Assembly: GCA_964352375.1 (NCBI GenBank)
Contig: CAYGSA010000024.1
Coordinates: 1-22,860 of the forward strand
DNA from: UBA1672 sp964352375
GTDB lineage: Bacteria; Pseudomonadota; Alphaproteobacteria; Micavibrionales; Micavibrionaceae
Direction of reading: 5' to 3'
DNA: 22,860 nucleotides
The position numbers and the translations under genes were made by a program. Under the pieces are notes generated by a model. That model searched no databases and was not told the origin of the DNA. It saw nothing but the letters and a program-made list of their open reading frames with translations. Positions 22,673 to 22,860 of the stretch are shown one piece after another (position 1 is the first letter of the stretch; the number at the start of each line of letters is the position of its first letter).

Positions 22673-22701
22673 TTGACAAATTATGATTATTTTCCTATAA
22701 T
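22673..22701 (+). promoter_or_regulatory. Perfect-consensus sigma70 promoter directed out of the right edge
   Basis: TTGACA (22673-22678) and TATAAT (22696-22701) are separated by exactly 17 nt, full consensus at both boxes with ideal spacing. Transcription would start near 22708 and leave the window rightward, through repeat copy 3. It diverges from the pilus-like operon. Confidence 0.75.
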
Positions 22702-22724
22702 GGTTGTGCGGTTTGGTTGAGTTA

Positions 22725-22760
22725 GGTCCTGCGACTTTGCTTCGCTTTGCTCGGGATGAC
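22725..22760 (+). repeat. Dispersed palindromic repeat, degraded partial copy 3
   Basis: The bases correspond to the 3' part of copy 2: GGTCCTGCGACT resembles GATCCTTCGACT, and TTTGCTCGGGATGAC resembles TTCGCTCAGGATGAC. The 5' half of the palindrome is missing. It has the same orientation as copy 2. Confidence 0.55.
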
Positions 22761-22860
22761 ATCGGGGATGAACTGGTTGAGATTAGAGGCAGACCCCACC
22801 CCCGTAAAATTTGAAAACAACATGAAGGATATGGGTATTATTTATATAAAACAGTGCTTT
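22756..22860 (+). CDS. Possible start of a gene running off the right edge
   Basis: A frame opens at ATG 22756 (in-frame ATGs also at 22768, 22822 and 22831) and is still open at the last base, 35 codons in all, ending MKDMGIIYIKQCF. It is downstream of the perfect promoter. No start has a well-spaced Shine-Dalgarno sequence, and the first ATG lies within repeat copy 3. It may be a short chance frame or the leader of a gene further right. Confidence 0.2.
   Translation, partial: MTSGMNWLRLEADPTPVKFENNMKDMGIIYIKQCF

Overview
The window looks like ordinary chromosome from a Gram-negative alphaproteobacterium. Support comes from a DUF1489 gene, a mitochondrial-type sdhC-sdhD-sdhA set, a crcB-rluC pair, and inner-membrane components of a type IV pilus or type II secretion-like machine. 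Two N-terminal segments in the pilus block resemble what I remember from Micavibrio-like bacteria, but I cannot verify a genus. No rRNA, tRNA, CRISPR array, transposase or phage gene was seen.

Left part (1-4916): a minus-strand run crcB -> rluC -> an AsmA-like membrane-anchored protein that continues past the left edge. It is divergent from a DMT-family transporter, and the intergenic gap carries two perfect palindromes. The transporter converges on rarA (replication-fork AAA+ ATPase), which follows a gamma-glutamylcyclotransferase-like gene. Next (4917-7463) is a plus-strand NAD block, nadA - nadC - small P-loop kinase. It has an operator-like inverted repeat upstream of nadA and a palindromic dispersed repeat between nadA and nadC.

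Middle (7455-14432): a minus-strand respiratory block. sdhC, sdhD, a small two-helix membrane protein and sdhA form one run. sdhB lies beyond an opposite-strand gene for an unrecognised membrane-anchored protein with a His- and Asp/Pro-rich linker. sdhB therefore appears to be transcribed separately, from its own TATAAT promoter, together with two YeeE/YedE sulfur-transport half-proteins and DUF1489.

Right part (14433-22860): a TerB-like gene, asd (aspartate-semialdehyde dehydrogenase) with a second copy of the dispersed repeat at its 3' end, and a divergent cytoplasmic hybrid histidine kinase (HisKA-HATPase-REC-REC-Hpt) without an input domain. A minus-strand five-gene operon follows: PilC/GspF-like platform protein, PilN/GspL-like protein, PilO/GspM-like protein, and two PilX/GspK-like proteins with N-terminal helices. 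The last ~390 bases are AT-rich. They hold a candidate promoter for the pilus operon and a perfect-consensus sigma70 promoter firing rightward out of the window, preceded by 20-bp-spaced direct repeats and followed by a degraded third copy of the dispersed repeat.

The less-explained parts are the split sdh locus with its two unknown membrane proteins, the five-gene pilus-like operon with atypical prepilin-like proteins, and the dispersed palindromic repeat. I see no clear evidence of a wholly new defence or mobile system.
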